From: Lysobacter sp. yr284
GTDB lineage: Bacteria > Pseudomonadota > Gammaproteobacteria > Xanthomonadales > Xanthomonadaceae
Length of the DNA: 64,000 nucleotides
Assembly: GCF_900107375.1 (NCBI RefSeq)
Contig: NZ_FNPT01000015.1
Location: 61,289 to 125,288 of the forward strand
Direction: 5' to 3'
The stretch's first letter is position 1. Every line of letters starts with the position of its first letter. A program made the translations under genes and the position numbers. The notes beneath the pieces are model-generated. The model saw only the letters and a program-made list of their open reading frames with translations. It made no database searches and was not told where the DNA came from. This document shows positions 1-8,371 of the stretch, in pieces.

Positions 1-1360
1 CCTCGGCGCGGTCGCGCGCCTGCGCCAGCTCGCGCGACTGCAGCGCGGTGTGGACCACAAAACCCAGGGCCAGCGCGACCGCCAGCGCCGCCAGCGCCAG
101 CGGCACGCGCTGGCGGCGCGCGAACTTGCCCAGCCGGTACCAGCGTTCGCCGCCGCGCGCGGCGACCGGCCGCGATCGCAGCGCCGCGCGCAGGTCCTCG
201 GCCAGACGTTCGACGCTGGCGTAGCGTTGCTCGGGTTCCTTGCGCAGGCAGCGCGCCAGGATCGCGTCGAGGTCGCCGTGCAACTGCCGCCGCAGCGCCC
301 GCGCCGACGCCGCGCCGCGCGCCTGGGCGATGGCGCGCGCGCGCGCCGGCTCGCGCTGCTCCAGCGCGGCCAGGCGCCGGCTCGGCAGCATCGGCAGTTC
401 GTGCGCGATCGCCTGGGCCAGTTCGGCGGCGCCGCGGCCGTCGGTGGCGATCGGCAGCTGCCCGCACAGCAGTTCGTACAGCAGCACGCCGAGCGCGTAG
501 ACGTCGGTGGCGACGCTGGTCGGCGCGCCCAGCGCCTGCTCCGGCGCGGCGCTGGCCGGCGAGAAGAACGCCTGCGCGTCCACCGTCGCCGCGCCGTCGG
601 CGCCGGGCGCCAGCGCCTTGGCGATGCCGAAGTCGAGCAGGCGCGCGCGGCCTTCGCCGTCGACCAGCACGTTGCCGGACTTGAGGTCGCGGTGCAGCAC
701 CAGCCGGCGGTGGGCGTAGTCCACCGCCGCCAGCGCCTGCAGCGCCAGTTCGATGCGCGCGCGCAGCGGCAGCCGGCGGCGGTCGCACCAGGCCAGGATC
801 GGTTCGCCGTCGACGTACTCCATGGCGAAGTACGGCTGCCCCGACGGCAGTTCGCCGACGTCGATCAGGCGCGCGATGTTGGGATGTTCCAGGCTCGCCA
901 GCAGTTCGCGCTCGCGCCGCAGCCGCCGCTGCACCTGCGGCGCCCACAGCGGCGAGGCGGCGAGCTTGAGCGCGACGCGCTGCTCCAGCCCTTCGACCGC
1001 GCGCCGCGCCAGGTACACCCGGCCCATGCCGCCGGCGCCGAGTTCGCGCTCGATCACGAACGGCCCGGCGCGCTCGCCCGCGGCGAGCCGGCCGTGGTCG
1101 TCGTCGCTCCACAGCCGCGCATCGCCCAGCAGCTGCACGCCGCCGCGCCAGGGCAAGGCGTCGCCGGCGGCGCCGGCGTCCTCGGCTTCCATCGCCTCGT
1201 GCGCGGCCAGCAGCCGCGCCAGCGCCTGGCGCAGCGCGGCCGGGTCGGGATGCGCGGCGCAGGCCTGTTCGAGCAAGGCCGCGCGCGCCGGCGCCGGCAG
1301 TTCCAGCGCGCGTGAGAAGACCTCGGCGGCCTGCGCCCACAACCCGGTCGACGTGGCCAC
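1..1360 (-). CDS. Hanks-type serine/threonine protein kinase with a membrane segment (3' part cut off by the window edge)
   Basis: Read from a GTG at 1360 leftward; 453 residues lie inside the window and the C-terminus is outside it. After about 95 N-terminal residues comes a full kinase fold: the glycine loop GAGGMGRVYLA, an alanine-leucine-lysine strand (VALKLA), the catalytic HRDLKSGN and the metal-binding DFG in LLDFGIAKA. A hydrophobic stretch (VPLALAALAVALALGFVVH) follows the kinase domain near the window edge, as in receptor-type kinases with an extracytoplasmic or TPR C-terminal part. It begins 10 nt after the ECF sigma gene ends, so the two are probably cotranscribed, a pairing common for TIGR02999 sigma factors. 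The substrate is unknown; regulation of the partner sigma factor is an inference. Confidence 0.88.
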   Translation of the reverse strand, partial: MATSTGLWAQAAEVFSRALELPAPARAALLEQACAAHPDPAALRQALARLLAAHEAMEAEDAGAAGDALPWRGGVQLLGDARLWSDDDHGRLAAGERAGPFVIERELGAGGMGRVYLARRAVEGLEQRVALKLAASPLWAPQVQRRLRRERELLASLEHPNIARLIDVGELPSGQPYFAMEYVDGEPILAWCDRRRLPLRARIELALQALAAVDYAHRRLVLHRDLKSGNVLVDGEGRARLLDFGIAKALAPGADGAATVDAQAFFSPASAAPEQALGAPTSVATDVYALGVLLYELLCGQLPIATDGRGAAELAQAIAHELPMLPSRRLAALEQREPARARAIAQARGAASARALRRQLHGDLDAILARCLRKEPEQRYASVERLAEDLRAALRSRPVAARGGERWYRLGKFARRQRVPLALAALAVALALGFVVHTALQSRELAQARDRAE

Positions 1361-1370
1361 GGCGGGCGCC

Positions 1371-1967
1371 TCAGCCCGGGGCTGCGGACAGCTGGTCGTG
1401 CAGCCAGGCGCGGGCGAACTGCCAGTCGCGCTTGGCGGTCGGCAGCGATACGCCAATGGTCTGCGCGGTTTCCTCGATGGTGAGCCCGCCGAAGTAGCGC
1501 AGCTCTACCCCGCGCGCGGCGCGGGCGTTGATGCGCTGCAGCCGCTCCAGCAGGCGGTCCAGGTCGAGCGCGTCGACCAGGTCGGCGGCCGGCGCGACCA
1601 GTTCCTCGCCGGCCTGCAGGGTCACCCGGATCAGGTCGCCGCCGCGCTTGAGCGCGGAACGCTCGCGCAGGTGGTCGACCAGCAGGCGCCGGATCGCGTG
1701 CGCGGCGATGGCGTAGAAATGGGCGCGGTTCTGGAACGGCACCTCGCGCTGCTGGGCCAATTCGAAATAGGCGTCGTTGGCCAGCTCGGTCGCGCGCAGG
1801 GTCACCTGGCCGCTGCGCGCCAGCCGCTGCCGCGCCAGCCGCCGCAGCACCGGGTAGATGCGCTCCAGCAACTGCGCTTCGGCCTGCCGGTCGCCGTCGC
1901 GCCAATCCTGCAACAGGTGCGTGATGTCGGGCGGGCCGAGGTCGGACGGCGGATCGGCGGCGGTCAT
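1371..1967 (-). CDS. ECF sigma factor, TIGR02999-like
   Basis: 198 aa. Sigma region 2 lies at about residues 13-100 (the ATELANDAYFELAQQ segment and the FYAIAAHAIRRLLVDHLR helix are typical). Region 4 lies at about 138-190, with RYFGGLTIEETAQTIGVS and a helix-turn-helix ending in TAKRDW. The GVELRYFGGLTIEETA motif and the direct coupling to a kinase gene fit the ECF family in which a Ser/Thr kinase, rather than a membrane anti-sigma factor, is the neighbour. The ATG at 1967 places region 2 at its usual distance from the N-terminus. The frame stays open far upstream, but that extension has no sigma features. Target promoters cannot be told from this sequence. Confidence 0.9.
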   Translation of the reverse strand: MTAADPPSDLGPPDITHLLQDWRDGDRQAEAQLLERIYPVLRRLARQRLARSGQVTLRATELANDAYFELAQQREVPFQNRAHFYAIAAHAIRRLLVDHLRERSALKRGGDLIRVTLQAGEELVAPAADLVDALDLDRLLERLQRINARAARGVELRYFGGLTIEETAQTIGVSLPTAKRDWQFARAWLHDQLSAAPG

Positions 1968-2261
1968 GGCGGGGGCGACGCCCGGAGGGGTGGAGTGAGC
2001 ATAGCGCCTCGCCGTTGCGGCGAGCCACGCGCGCGGCACGCCGGTTGCGCGCGCGCTGCGCCGACGCGGCCGCGCATCGATCGGGCGCGAACCGGGTACG
2101 AACCGGGCAGGCGCAGATGCCGGACCCGGCGCGCCGGCCGGGCGCCGGCGCACCTGGGTCCGGGCGCGGCCGGGCCCGCCGCCGCGCTTACCCAACCGCG
2201 GGCTTGCCGGTAACGTAGACGCCGAGGCCGGCCCGCGCCGGCGCGACCGCGGAACCCGCCC

Positions 2262-2882
2262 ATGCCCCCGCACGGCCTGCGTCATCCGATCCTCGCCGTG
2301 GCCCCGCAGCGGCTGCGTCCCACCCAGGTCACCGTCGGCCGCCGCGAGGTCGCCGACAAGCGCGCGCAGTGGCATGCGCTGGGGCGCAAGAAGCGCGCGG
2401 CGCTGATCGCCTCGCACTGGTTCCCCGGCGTGCTCGGGCCGGCGGGCGAGGTCTACATCGTCGATCACCACCACTTCGGCCTGGCCATGCTCGAAGAAGC
2501 GGTCGAGCAGGTGCCGGTGATCGTGCAGCGCGATTTCTCCTGGCTCGATGCGGACACGTTCTGGCGGACCATGGAGTTCAACCGCTGGGCCCACCCCTAC
2601 GACGAACGCGGCGCGCGCACGGCGTACGCGGCGATTCCCGCCGGGCTGGCGCAGCTGCGCGACGATCCCTACCGCAGCCTGGCCGCGCGCGTGCGCGAGG
2701 CCGGCGGCTGCGCCAAGGACGCCACCCCGTACGCCGAGTTCCTGTGGGCCGACTTCCTGCGCGCGCGGATCGCGCCCAAGGCCGCGGCCAAGGCCGGCGC
2801 GCGCACGCTCGAACGCGCGCTGGCGCTGGCGCACAGCCGCGAGGCCGGCTACCTGCCGGGCTGGAGCGGCCCGATCGGATGA
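2262..2882 (+). CDS. ParB-like nuclease-fold protein (ParBc_2 type)
   Basis: 206 aa, no signal peptide. The N-terminal half has the pattern of the putative ParB-like family: a parameter-like N-terminus (LRPTQVTVGRREVADK), then the histidine-rich core VYIVDHHHFGLAML at about 64-77, followed by DFSWLD and FW. The family is defined by fold similarity to the ParB catalytic domain; its biochemical role is unknown. The stop codon overlaps the start of the SulP transporter gene (ATGA), so the two are translationally coupled, which is an odd partner for a ParB-like protein. It is divergent from the sigma/kinase pair across 294 nt. Confidence 0.8.
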   Translation: MPPHGLRHPILAVAPQRLRPTQVTVGRREVADKRAQWHALGRKKRAALIASHWFPGVLGPAGEVYIVDHHHFGLAMLEEAVEQVPVIVQRDFSWLDADTFWRTMEFNRWAHPYDERGARTAYAAIPAGLAQLRDDPYRSLAARVREAGGCAKDATPYAEFLWADFLRARIAPKAAAKAGARTLERALALAHSREAGYLPGWSGPIG

Positions 2883-4522
2883 GCGCGCCCGCCTCCGCCG
2901 CCGCGGCGGGCGGCCGCCGCGCCGACATCGTCGCCGGGCTGGCCATCGCCGGCCTGCTGCTGCCCGAGGCGGTGGCCTATTCCAGCCTCGCCGGGCTGCC
3001 GGCGCAGACCGGCGTGTTCGCCCTGTTCGCCGGCCTGCTGTGCTACGGGCTGATCGGGCGCAGCCGCTACGCCATCGTCTCGGCGACCTCGTCCTCGGCG
3101 GCGGTGCTGGCCGCGGCGACCCTGGCCGCGGCCGGTCCCGACCCGCTGGCGCGCGCGGCCCTCGCCGGTTTCCTGACCCTGGCCACCGGCGCCTGCTTCC
3201 TCGCCGCCGCGGCCGCGCGCCTGGGCGGGCTGTCGCAGATGATCGCGCGGCCGGTGCTGCGCGGCTTCACCTTCGGCCTGGCCTGGGTGATCGTGCTCAA
3301 GCAGTTGCCGGCGCTGCTGGGCGTGCACGCGCGCGCCTCCGAATTCCTGCCGCTGCTGCTGGAACTGCCGCAGCGCTGGCGCGAATGGCAGCCGGCCAGC
3401 TTCGCCGCCGGCGCGCTGGCGCTGCTGGCGTTGAAGTTCGGCGAACGCTTTCCGCGGATCCCGGCGAGCCTGATCGCGATCGCGCTGGGCGTGGCCGCCG
3501 CGCCATGGCTGGCTGCGCACGGCGTCGCCCTGATCGGCGCCATCGCGCTGAGCCCGCAGCTCGCCGCGCCGGGCTGGCCCGACAACGGGCAATGGCTGAC
3601 CTGCCTGGAACTGGCGCTGGCGCTGACTTTGGTGCTGTACGCCGAGTCCTACACCGCGATCCGCGCCTACGCGCTCAAGCACGGCGATCCGGTCGAGGCC
3701 AATCGCGACCTGTTCGCGCTCGGCGTGGCCAATGTCGTGTCCGGCCTGCTGCACGGCCTGCCGGTCGGCGCCGGTTACTCGGCGACCTCGGCCAACGAAG
3801 CCGCCGGCGCGCGCTCGCGCCTGGCCGGGCTGGTCGCGGCGCTGACGGTGTTGGCGCTGGTCGGCTTCGCCCTGGCCTGGATCGAGCGCATCCCGCAGCC
3901 GGTGCTGGCGGCGATCGTGATCCACGCGGTGAGCAAGTCGCTGCGGCCGGCGACGTTCGCGCCGTACCTGCGCTGGCACCGCGACCGCCTGGTCGCCTTC
4001 GCCGCGGTCGCCACGGTGCTGACGCTGGGCATCCTCGACGGCCTGCTCGCGGCCATCGCCTTCAGCCTGCTGATGCTGCTGCGCCGGCTCTCGCGCCCGC
4101 GCCTGAGCGTGCTCGGACGGCTGCCCGGCAGCCACGACTTCGTCGACACCGCCCTGCACCCGCAAGCCGCGCCGGTGCCCGGCGTGCTGGTGCTGCGGCC
4201 CGAGCAACCGCTGTTCTTCGCCAACGCCGAACCGATCCTGGCGCTGGCGCGGCAGCAAGTGCAAACCCACCCCGACGCGCGCCGGCTGGTGCTGAGCCTG
4301 GAGATCTCGCCGGACTTGGACAGCACCGCGCTGGAAGCGCTGAGCGACTTCGACGCGTGGCTGCGCGCGCGCGGCGTGGCGCTGGCGCTGGCCCGGCTCA
4401 AGGACGGCGTGCGCGCGCTGCTCGAACGCGTGCAGTTGCCGGGGCAGACGGCGTCGGCGCTGGATTACTGGAGCGTGGACGATGCGGTCAATGCGGGGAT
4501 CGCGGCGGAGTCGCGGACGTGA
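2879..4522 (+). CDS. SulP-family anion transporter with C-terminal STAS domain
   Basis: 547 aa integral inner-membrane protein. The N-terminus carries the SulP signature (IVAGLAIAGLLLPEAVAYSSLAGLPAQTG, described in pieces at about residues 18-46). Roughly ten to twelve hydrophobic helices follow to about residue 400. The C-terminal part (from about 420) looks like a cytoplasmic STAS domain, with VLVLRPEQPLFFANAEPI and LVLSLEISPDLDSTALEAL. The family moves sulfate, bicarbonate, dicarboxylates or other anions; the substrate cannot be read here. The ATG at 2879 overlaps the upstream stop by four bases, which fixes the start. Confidence 0.92.
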   Translation: MSAPASAAAAGGRRADIVAGLAIAGLLLPEAVAYSSLAGLPAQTGVFALFAGLLCYGLIGRSRYAIVSATSSSAAVLAAATLAAAGPDPLARAALAGFLTLATGACFLAAAAARLGGLSQMIARPVLRGFTFGLAWVIVLKQLPALLGVHARASEFLPLLLELPQRWREWQPASFAAGALALLALKFGERFPRIPASLIAIALGVAAAPWLAAHGVALIGAIALSPQLAAPGWPDNGQWLTCLELALALTLVLYAESYTAIRAYALKHGDPVEANRDLFALGVANVVSGLLHGLPVGAGYSATSANEAAGARSRLAGLVAALTVLALVGFALAWIERIPQPVLAAIVIHAVSKSLRPATFAPYLRWHRDRLVAFAAVATVLTLGILDGLLAAIAFSLLMLLRRLSRPRLSVLGRLPGSHDFVDTALHPQAAPVPGVLVLRPEQPLFFANAEPILALARQQVQTHPDARRLVLSLEISPDLDSTALEALSDFDAWLRARGVALALARLKDGVRALLERVQLPGQTASALDYWSVDDAVNAGIAAESRT

Positions 4523-4538
4523 GCGGCGGTCTGTCCGC

Positions 4539-4943
4539 ATGACCGCGGCACGTGCGCTGCGGCTCGGCCTGGGCTCGTTGCTGTTGCTGGCGGTCGCCGC
4601 GGCCGCGTTCGTCGCAACCAACTGGACCGGCGGCGAACTGGCCGCCGCGCTGGGCCTGCCGCCGGGCGGCATCGCGCGCCTGGGTTGGGACTTGGCGTGG
4701 ACTGTCGCTGCCGCAGCGCTGGCGTTGTGGATCGTCGCGCGCTGGGCGCCGGTGGCGGCGCGGGCGCAGGCGGCTCTGGCGTGGCTGGCGCTCGCGACGA
4801 TGGCGGTGTGGGCGGTGGCGAACCTGGGCGGGGAGTTTCCGCTGTGGTTCGATGCGGGGCTGTTGGCGGCGCTGCCGGTGCTGGGGTTTGGGGCGTGGCG
4901 GTGGGCGGGCGCATCGCGTCTGTACCAAGAGCGTCGGGCCTGA
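4539..4943 (+). CDS. Small integral membrane protein, unknown function
   Basis: 134 aa with four likely transmembrane helices (about residues 8-25, 46-65, 75-95 and 103-122). No known motif is seen. It starts 16 nt after the SulP stop and probably belongs to the same transcript. The last four residues (ERRA) and the TGA stop are encoded by the first bases of a REP-like repeat, so the repeat seems to have shaped the C-terminus. Homology to a named family was not recognised. Confidence 0.65.
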   Translation: MTAARALRLGLGSLLLLAVAAAAFVATNWTGGELAAALGLPPGGIARLGWDLAWTVAAAALALWIVARWAPVAARAQAALAWLALATMAVWAVANLGGEFPLWFDAGLLAALPVLGFGAWRWAGASRLYQERRA

Positions 4944-4999
4944 AAGCCCTCCCACAGGGGCCTCGGTCCTTGCACGCCCTTCCACAGAGCGTCGGGCCG
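4929..4999. repeat. REP-like element, family A (GTGG type), degenerate
   Basis: A copy of GCGTCGGGCCTGAAAGCCCT with the trailing CCCACA, followed by a second partial copy ending at a further GCGTCGGGCC. The stem of this copy has one mismatch compared with the other family A copies. It overlaps the end of the preceding gene and supplies its stop codon. Confidence 0.75.
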
Positions 5000-5012
5000 G
5001 ACGGCGCTCGGC

Positions 5013-7175
5013 TCAGCCGCCGCGCACCCTCCAGCGATCGCCCCTCACATCCGCCTCGAACCGCGCGCCGCCGCTCAGGTAATCCCACAACGGCCGCAGC
5101 ACCGCCTCGGCCTTCAGCAGCATCTCCTGGAACTCCGACTCCGCGTCCGACAGCCAGGTGATCGCGCCGCCGGCGCCGAACGACAGCTCGCTGCCGTCGA
5201 AGGCCAGGGTGCGGATGCCGATGTTGAGGTCGGCCACGCGGCCGTAGCCGAGGTAGCCGATCGAACCGCAGTACACCCCGCGCGCGCCGCGTTCGAGCCG
5301 GTCGATGATCGCCAACGTGCGGCGCTTGGGCGCGCCGCTGATCGAGCCGCCGGGGAAGCTCGCATGCAGCAGGTCGATCAGGTCGCAGTGCGGGCGCAGT
5401 TGCGCTTCGACCGTGCTGACCAGTTGGTGCACGGTGCGGTAGCTCTCGATCGCCGCCAGCGCCGGCACGCCGACCGAGCCGCGTTCGGCGACGCGGTTGA
5501 GGTCGTTGCGCATCAGGTCGACGATCATCAGGTTCTCGGCGCGGTCCTTGTCCGAGCCGGCCAGGCGTTGCGCGTACTGCGCGTCCAGCGCCGGGTCGTG
5601 CGAGCGGCGGATGGTGCCCTTGATCGGCTTGGCCTGGATGCGGCCGGCGCCGTCCACGCGCAGGAAGCGCTCGGGCGAGGTGCTCAGCACGCAGTGCGCG
5701 CCGCTGCGCAGGAACGCGCCGAACGGCGCGGCGTTGCCGCGGCGCAGATGCCGGTACAGCGCCAGCGGATCCAGCGGCGCGCGCAGGCGGAAGCGGTTGG
5801 TCAGGCAGACCTGGTAGGACTCGCCTTCGAAGATCGCGCGCCGGCATTCGCCGATCGCGGCGAGGTAGTCGTCGTGGCCGAGGTCCATCGCCACGTCCAG
5901 CTTGGGCAACGCCGGCGGCGCGCACGGCGGCGGCGCGGGCGGCAGCGAGCGCAGGCGCGCGGCGGTTCGTTCCAGCCAGCGCTGCGCGTCGGCGGCGCCG
6001 TGTTCGTCGGCGACCGCCACCGCCCAGGCGCGGCCGCTGGCGTGGTCGAAGGCGAGGAAGCGCCGCGCCTGCATCCACACCGCGTCGGGCGCTTCGGCGC
6101 AGTGGCCGCGTTCGCCGTCGAACAGGGCCTTGGCTTCGTAGCCGAAGTAGCCGACGTAGCCGCCGCGGAACTCGAACGGCAGCGGTTCGGCGGGGCCGGC
6201 GACCGCCTGCGCCAGTTCCGCGCGCAGCCTCGCCAGCAAAGCCTGCCCGGCCGACAACGCGGCATCGTCGTCGCCGAGGCGGTAAGCGAGCACCTGCGCC
6301 GGATCGGCGTCGCCCATGAACGAGCACGCCGCGTCCCCGCCGACCTGGCTGTCGAGCCAGAACGCGTGCGGCGACTGCGCATAGCACTGCGCGAACACGC
6401 TCTCGGCGTCGGGCGCGGGTTCCAGCGCGCGCGCCCAGGCGCGCAGCGCGGCCGGCGTCGCCGGTGCGATGTGAGCGACGGGAACGTCGGAAGCGACGGG
6501 TTCGATCCGCTCGACCGTTGCGGCCGCGGCTACCGGCTCCGCCGGCGCGCTTGCCGCGGCGCGTTCGCGCCAGCCCAGCGCGACGCCGCCGCGATGCCGG
6601 TGCGCGAGGTCGCGGAAGTTGCCGATCATCGCCAGGCCGTGCTCGGTCAGCACCGATTCGGGATGGAACTGCACGCCCCACTGCGGCCGCCGGCGATGGC
6701 GCAGCGCCATGATCACGCCGTCGTAGCTGTGCGCGCTGGCCTCCAGTTCGGGCGGCAGCGGCGCGGCGGCGATCAGCGAGTGATAGCGAATCGCGACCAG
6801 GTCCTGCGGCAGGCCGGCGAACAGGTCGCGGCCGTCGTGGCGCAGGCGCGCGGGCCGACCGTGCACCGGCTCGGGCGCATGCGCGATGCGGCCGCCGTGG
6901 GCGTGGGCGATGGCCTGGAATCCCAGGCACACCCCGAGCAACGGCAGCGCCGAGCGTTCGATCGCCGGGCGCGACAGGCCCAGGTCGGCGGCGTGGGCGG
7001 CGCTGCCGGGACCGGGCGAAACCACGATGCAGTCGTAGCGCGCATCGGCGCGCAGTGCGTCCCACTGCGCCGCATCGTTGCGCAGCACGGTCGGCGCCTG
7101 GCCGAACGCGCGGCCGATCAGGTCGGCGAGGTTCCAGGTGAAGGAGTCGTAGTTGTCGATCAACAGGCAACGCAT
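5013..7175 (-). CDS. pabAB: Fused aminodeoxychorismate synthase PabA-PabB
   Basis: 720 aa, a natural fusion of two enzymes usually made separately. Residues 1-190 are a class I glutamine amidotransferase with the catalytic Cys83 in GVCLGFQ and the His171/Glu173 pair in FHPES. After a linker rich in alanine, residues about 250-720 are a chorismate-binding domain with PIKGTIRRS, ENLMIVDLMRNDL and GSISGAPKRRT. The lysine in PIKGT is the residue typical of PabB (TrpE differs there), so the product should be 4-amino-4-deoxychorismate for folate or for p-aminobenzoate-derived metabolites. No PabC lyase is next to it; the phosphopantetheinyl transferase lies just upstream on the same strand. The start at 7175 is the ATG before the amidotransferase strand MRCLLIDNYDSF. 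Confidence 0.93.
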   Translation of the reverse strand: MRCLLIDNYDSFTWNLADLIGRAFGQAPTVLRNDAAQWDALRADARYDCIVVSPGPGSAAHAADLGLSRPAIERSALPLLGVCLGFQAIAHAHGGRIAHAPEPVHGRPARLRHDGRDLFAGLPQDLVAIRYHSLIAAAPLPPELEASAHSYDGVIMALRHRRRPQWGVQFHPESVLTEHGLAMIGNFRDLAHRHRGGVALGWRERAAASAPAEPVAAAATVERIEPVASDVPVAHIAPATPAALRAWARALEPAPDAESVFAQCYAQSPHAFWLDSQVGGDAACSFMGDADPAQVLAYRLGDDDAALSAGQALLARLRAELAQAVAGPAEPLPFEFRGGYVGYFGYEAKALFDGERGHCAEAPDAVWMQARRFLAFDHASGRAWAVAVADEHGAADAQRWLERTAARLRSLPPAPPPCAPPALPKLDVAMDLGHDDYLAAIGECRRAIFEGESYQVCLTNRFRLRAPLDPLALYRHLRRGNAAPFGAFLRSGAHCVLSTSPERFLRVDGAGRIQAKPIKGTIRRSHDPALDAQYAQRLAGSDKDRAENLMIVDLMRNDLNRVAERGSVGVPALAAIESYRTVHQLVSTVEAQLRPHCDLIDLLHASFPGGSISGAPKRRTLAIIDRLERGARGVYCGSIGYLGYGRVADLNIGIRTLAFDGSELSFGAGGAITWLSDAESEFQEMLLKAEAVLRPLWDYLSGGARFEADVRGDRWRVRGG

Positions 7176-7330
7176 GATCGGCCTATTGTCGTACAAAGCC
7201 GCGCGGACGCGACGCTGCGGCGCGAGCGGGCGGGCGCGGCCGCGCCGGCGGCGGCGCACGCGGAACCGCCGGGCGGGCGTCGATACGTTCGTTCGAAGCG
7301 GTGCTGCGGGCACCGCGCCCGCGCCGCCGA

Positions 7331-8086
7331 TCAGCGTTCGCGCGGCAGCCAGACCAGGCTCAGCACGCCGCCGTCGGCGTCGAAGCGGTAGTGCGCGGCG
7401 AAGCTCTGGCCGCGGCACACGCCGGGGGCGAGGTCCTCGGCGCAGGCGAAGTCCAGCCGCTGCGGCCCGACCCGAACCAGCCGCATCGCCTCGAACCCGA
7501 ACAAGCGCCGCACCTGCGGGAACAGCGCCTTGTACAGGCTTTCCTTGGCCGAGAACGTCGCCGCCAGGCCGGCGGCCGGATCGGCGAAGCCGTCCGCGAT
7601 CCGCGCCTGCTCGTCGGCGTCGACGACCAGGCCGCGGATCTCCGCCGCGCGCACCGCATCGAGCGGGCGCTCGATGTCCACGCCCAGGCCGAGGGTGTCG
7701 GCGTCGCTCGCGGCCAGGCACAGCGCGCGGTCGCCGGCGTGGGTGATCGAGGCGGCCACGCCGGGCGGCCACAGCGGCTCGCGGTCGCGGCCGATAGCGA
7801 CCGTCGCCGGCGCCGCGCCGAGCCGGTCCAGCGCGCGGCGCGCGCACACGCGCCCGGCCAGGAACTCGCTGCGGCGCTTGGGCACGGCGCGGTCGAGTTG
7901 CGGCGGCAGTTCGACGCCGTAGCGCGCGAACAGGCCGTCGCGGTAGGCGCCCAGGTCGAAACGGCAGGCGTGGCCGGCGAAGCGGCGGCCGAAGGCCTCG
8001 ATCTCGATGTCGCCGGCTTCGCGCAGGAAGGCCTGCCCGGGATGGGGCGATGCGGAATCGGCGGCGGCCGGCGCGTCGGCGGTCAT
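7331..8086 (-). CDS. 4'-phosphopantetheinyl transferase, EntD type
   Basis: 251 aa. It has the three EntD-class motifs: RRSEFLAGR (about 71-79), GVDIER with the magnesium-binding acids (135-140) and FSAKESLYKALFP (178-190). The SITHAGD segment at 113-119 is the usual strand before them. The enzyme transfers phosphopantetheine from CoA to carrier proteins; EntD/Sfp-like forms serve nonribosomal peptide and polyketide synthases rather than only fatty-acid ACP. It is upstream of and on the same strand as pabAB (155 nt gap). A TTG 39 nt further upstream could extend the protein, but the ATG at 8086 is preferred. Confidence 0.92.
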   Translation of the reverse strand: MTADAPAAADSASPHPGQAFLREAGDIEIEAFGRRFAGHACRFDLGAYRDGLFARYGVELPPQLDRAVPKRRSEFLAGRVCARRALDRLGAAPATVAIGRDREPLWPPGVAASITHAGDRALCLAASDADTLGLGVDIERPLDAVRAAEIRGLVVDADEQARIADGFADPAAGLAATFSAKESLYKALFPQVRRLFGFEAMRLVRVGPQRLDFACAEDLAPGVCRGQSFAAHYRFDADGGVLSLVWLPRER

Positions 8087-8189
8087 GGGCGCGAGGAGCG
8101 GGAACGGGCGGTCAGGATCGCACAAGCCGTTCGCGCGGGGCTTGGGTTGCGATGCGTTTGGTGCGGTTCGTTATGCCGCGTCGGATCGC

Positions 8190-8272
8190 AAGGCGTCGGG
8201 GCTGAAGCCCCTCCCACAAAAGCCGCTACGTGCCAGGGCCTTCTGTGGGAGGGGCTTCAGCCCCGACGCCTT
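8190..8272. repeat. REP-like family A inverted pair forming a long hairpin
   Basis: A 29-nt arm at 8190-8218 (GCGTCGGGGCTGAAGCCCCT core) and its perfect inverse at 8244-8272, with 25 nt between. Each arm also has its own small palindrome, GGGGCTGAAGCCCC. It sits between the M4 protease and PPTase genes, both on the minus strand, where it could stop or stabilise transcripts. Confidence 0.85.
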
Positions 8273-8371
8273 CGTTCCAGCGCGCGACCAACCTGCGCAA
8301 GCCCCGCGCCGCGCCCGAAAACGAACGGCCCGCACGCGGCGGGCCGTTCGCTGCATCGCAGGGTGGGTCGA

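Noticed and set aside
50..1315. Long plus-strand frame opposite the kinase
   Set aside because: It is the antisense of a clear Hanks kinase; its product is Arg/Gln-rich with no known pattern.
5364..7391. 675-codon plus-strand frame
   Set aside because: Antisense shadow of pabAB, whose motifs are intact.
8087..8125. TTG-started extension of the PPTase
   Set aside because: Rare start codon with no homology in the added residues; the ATG at 8086 is preferred.
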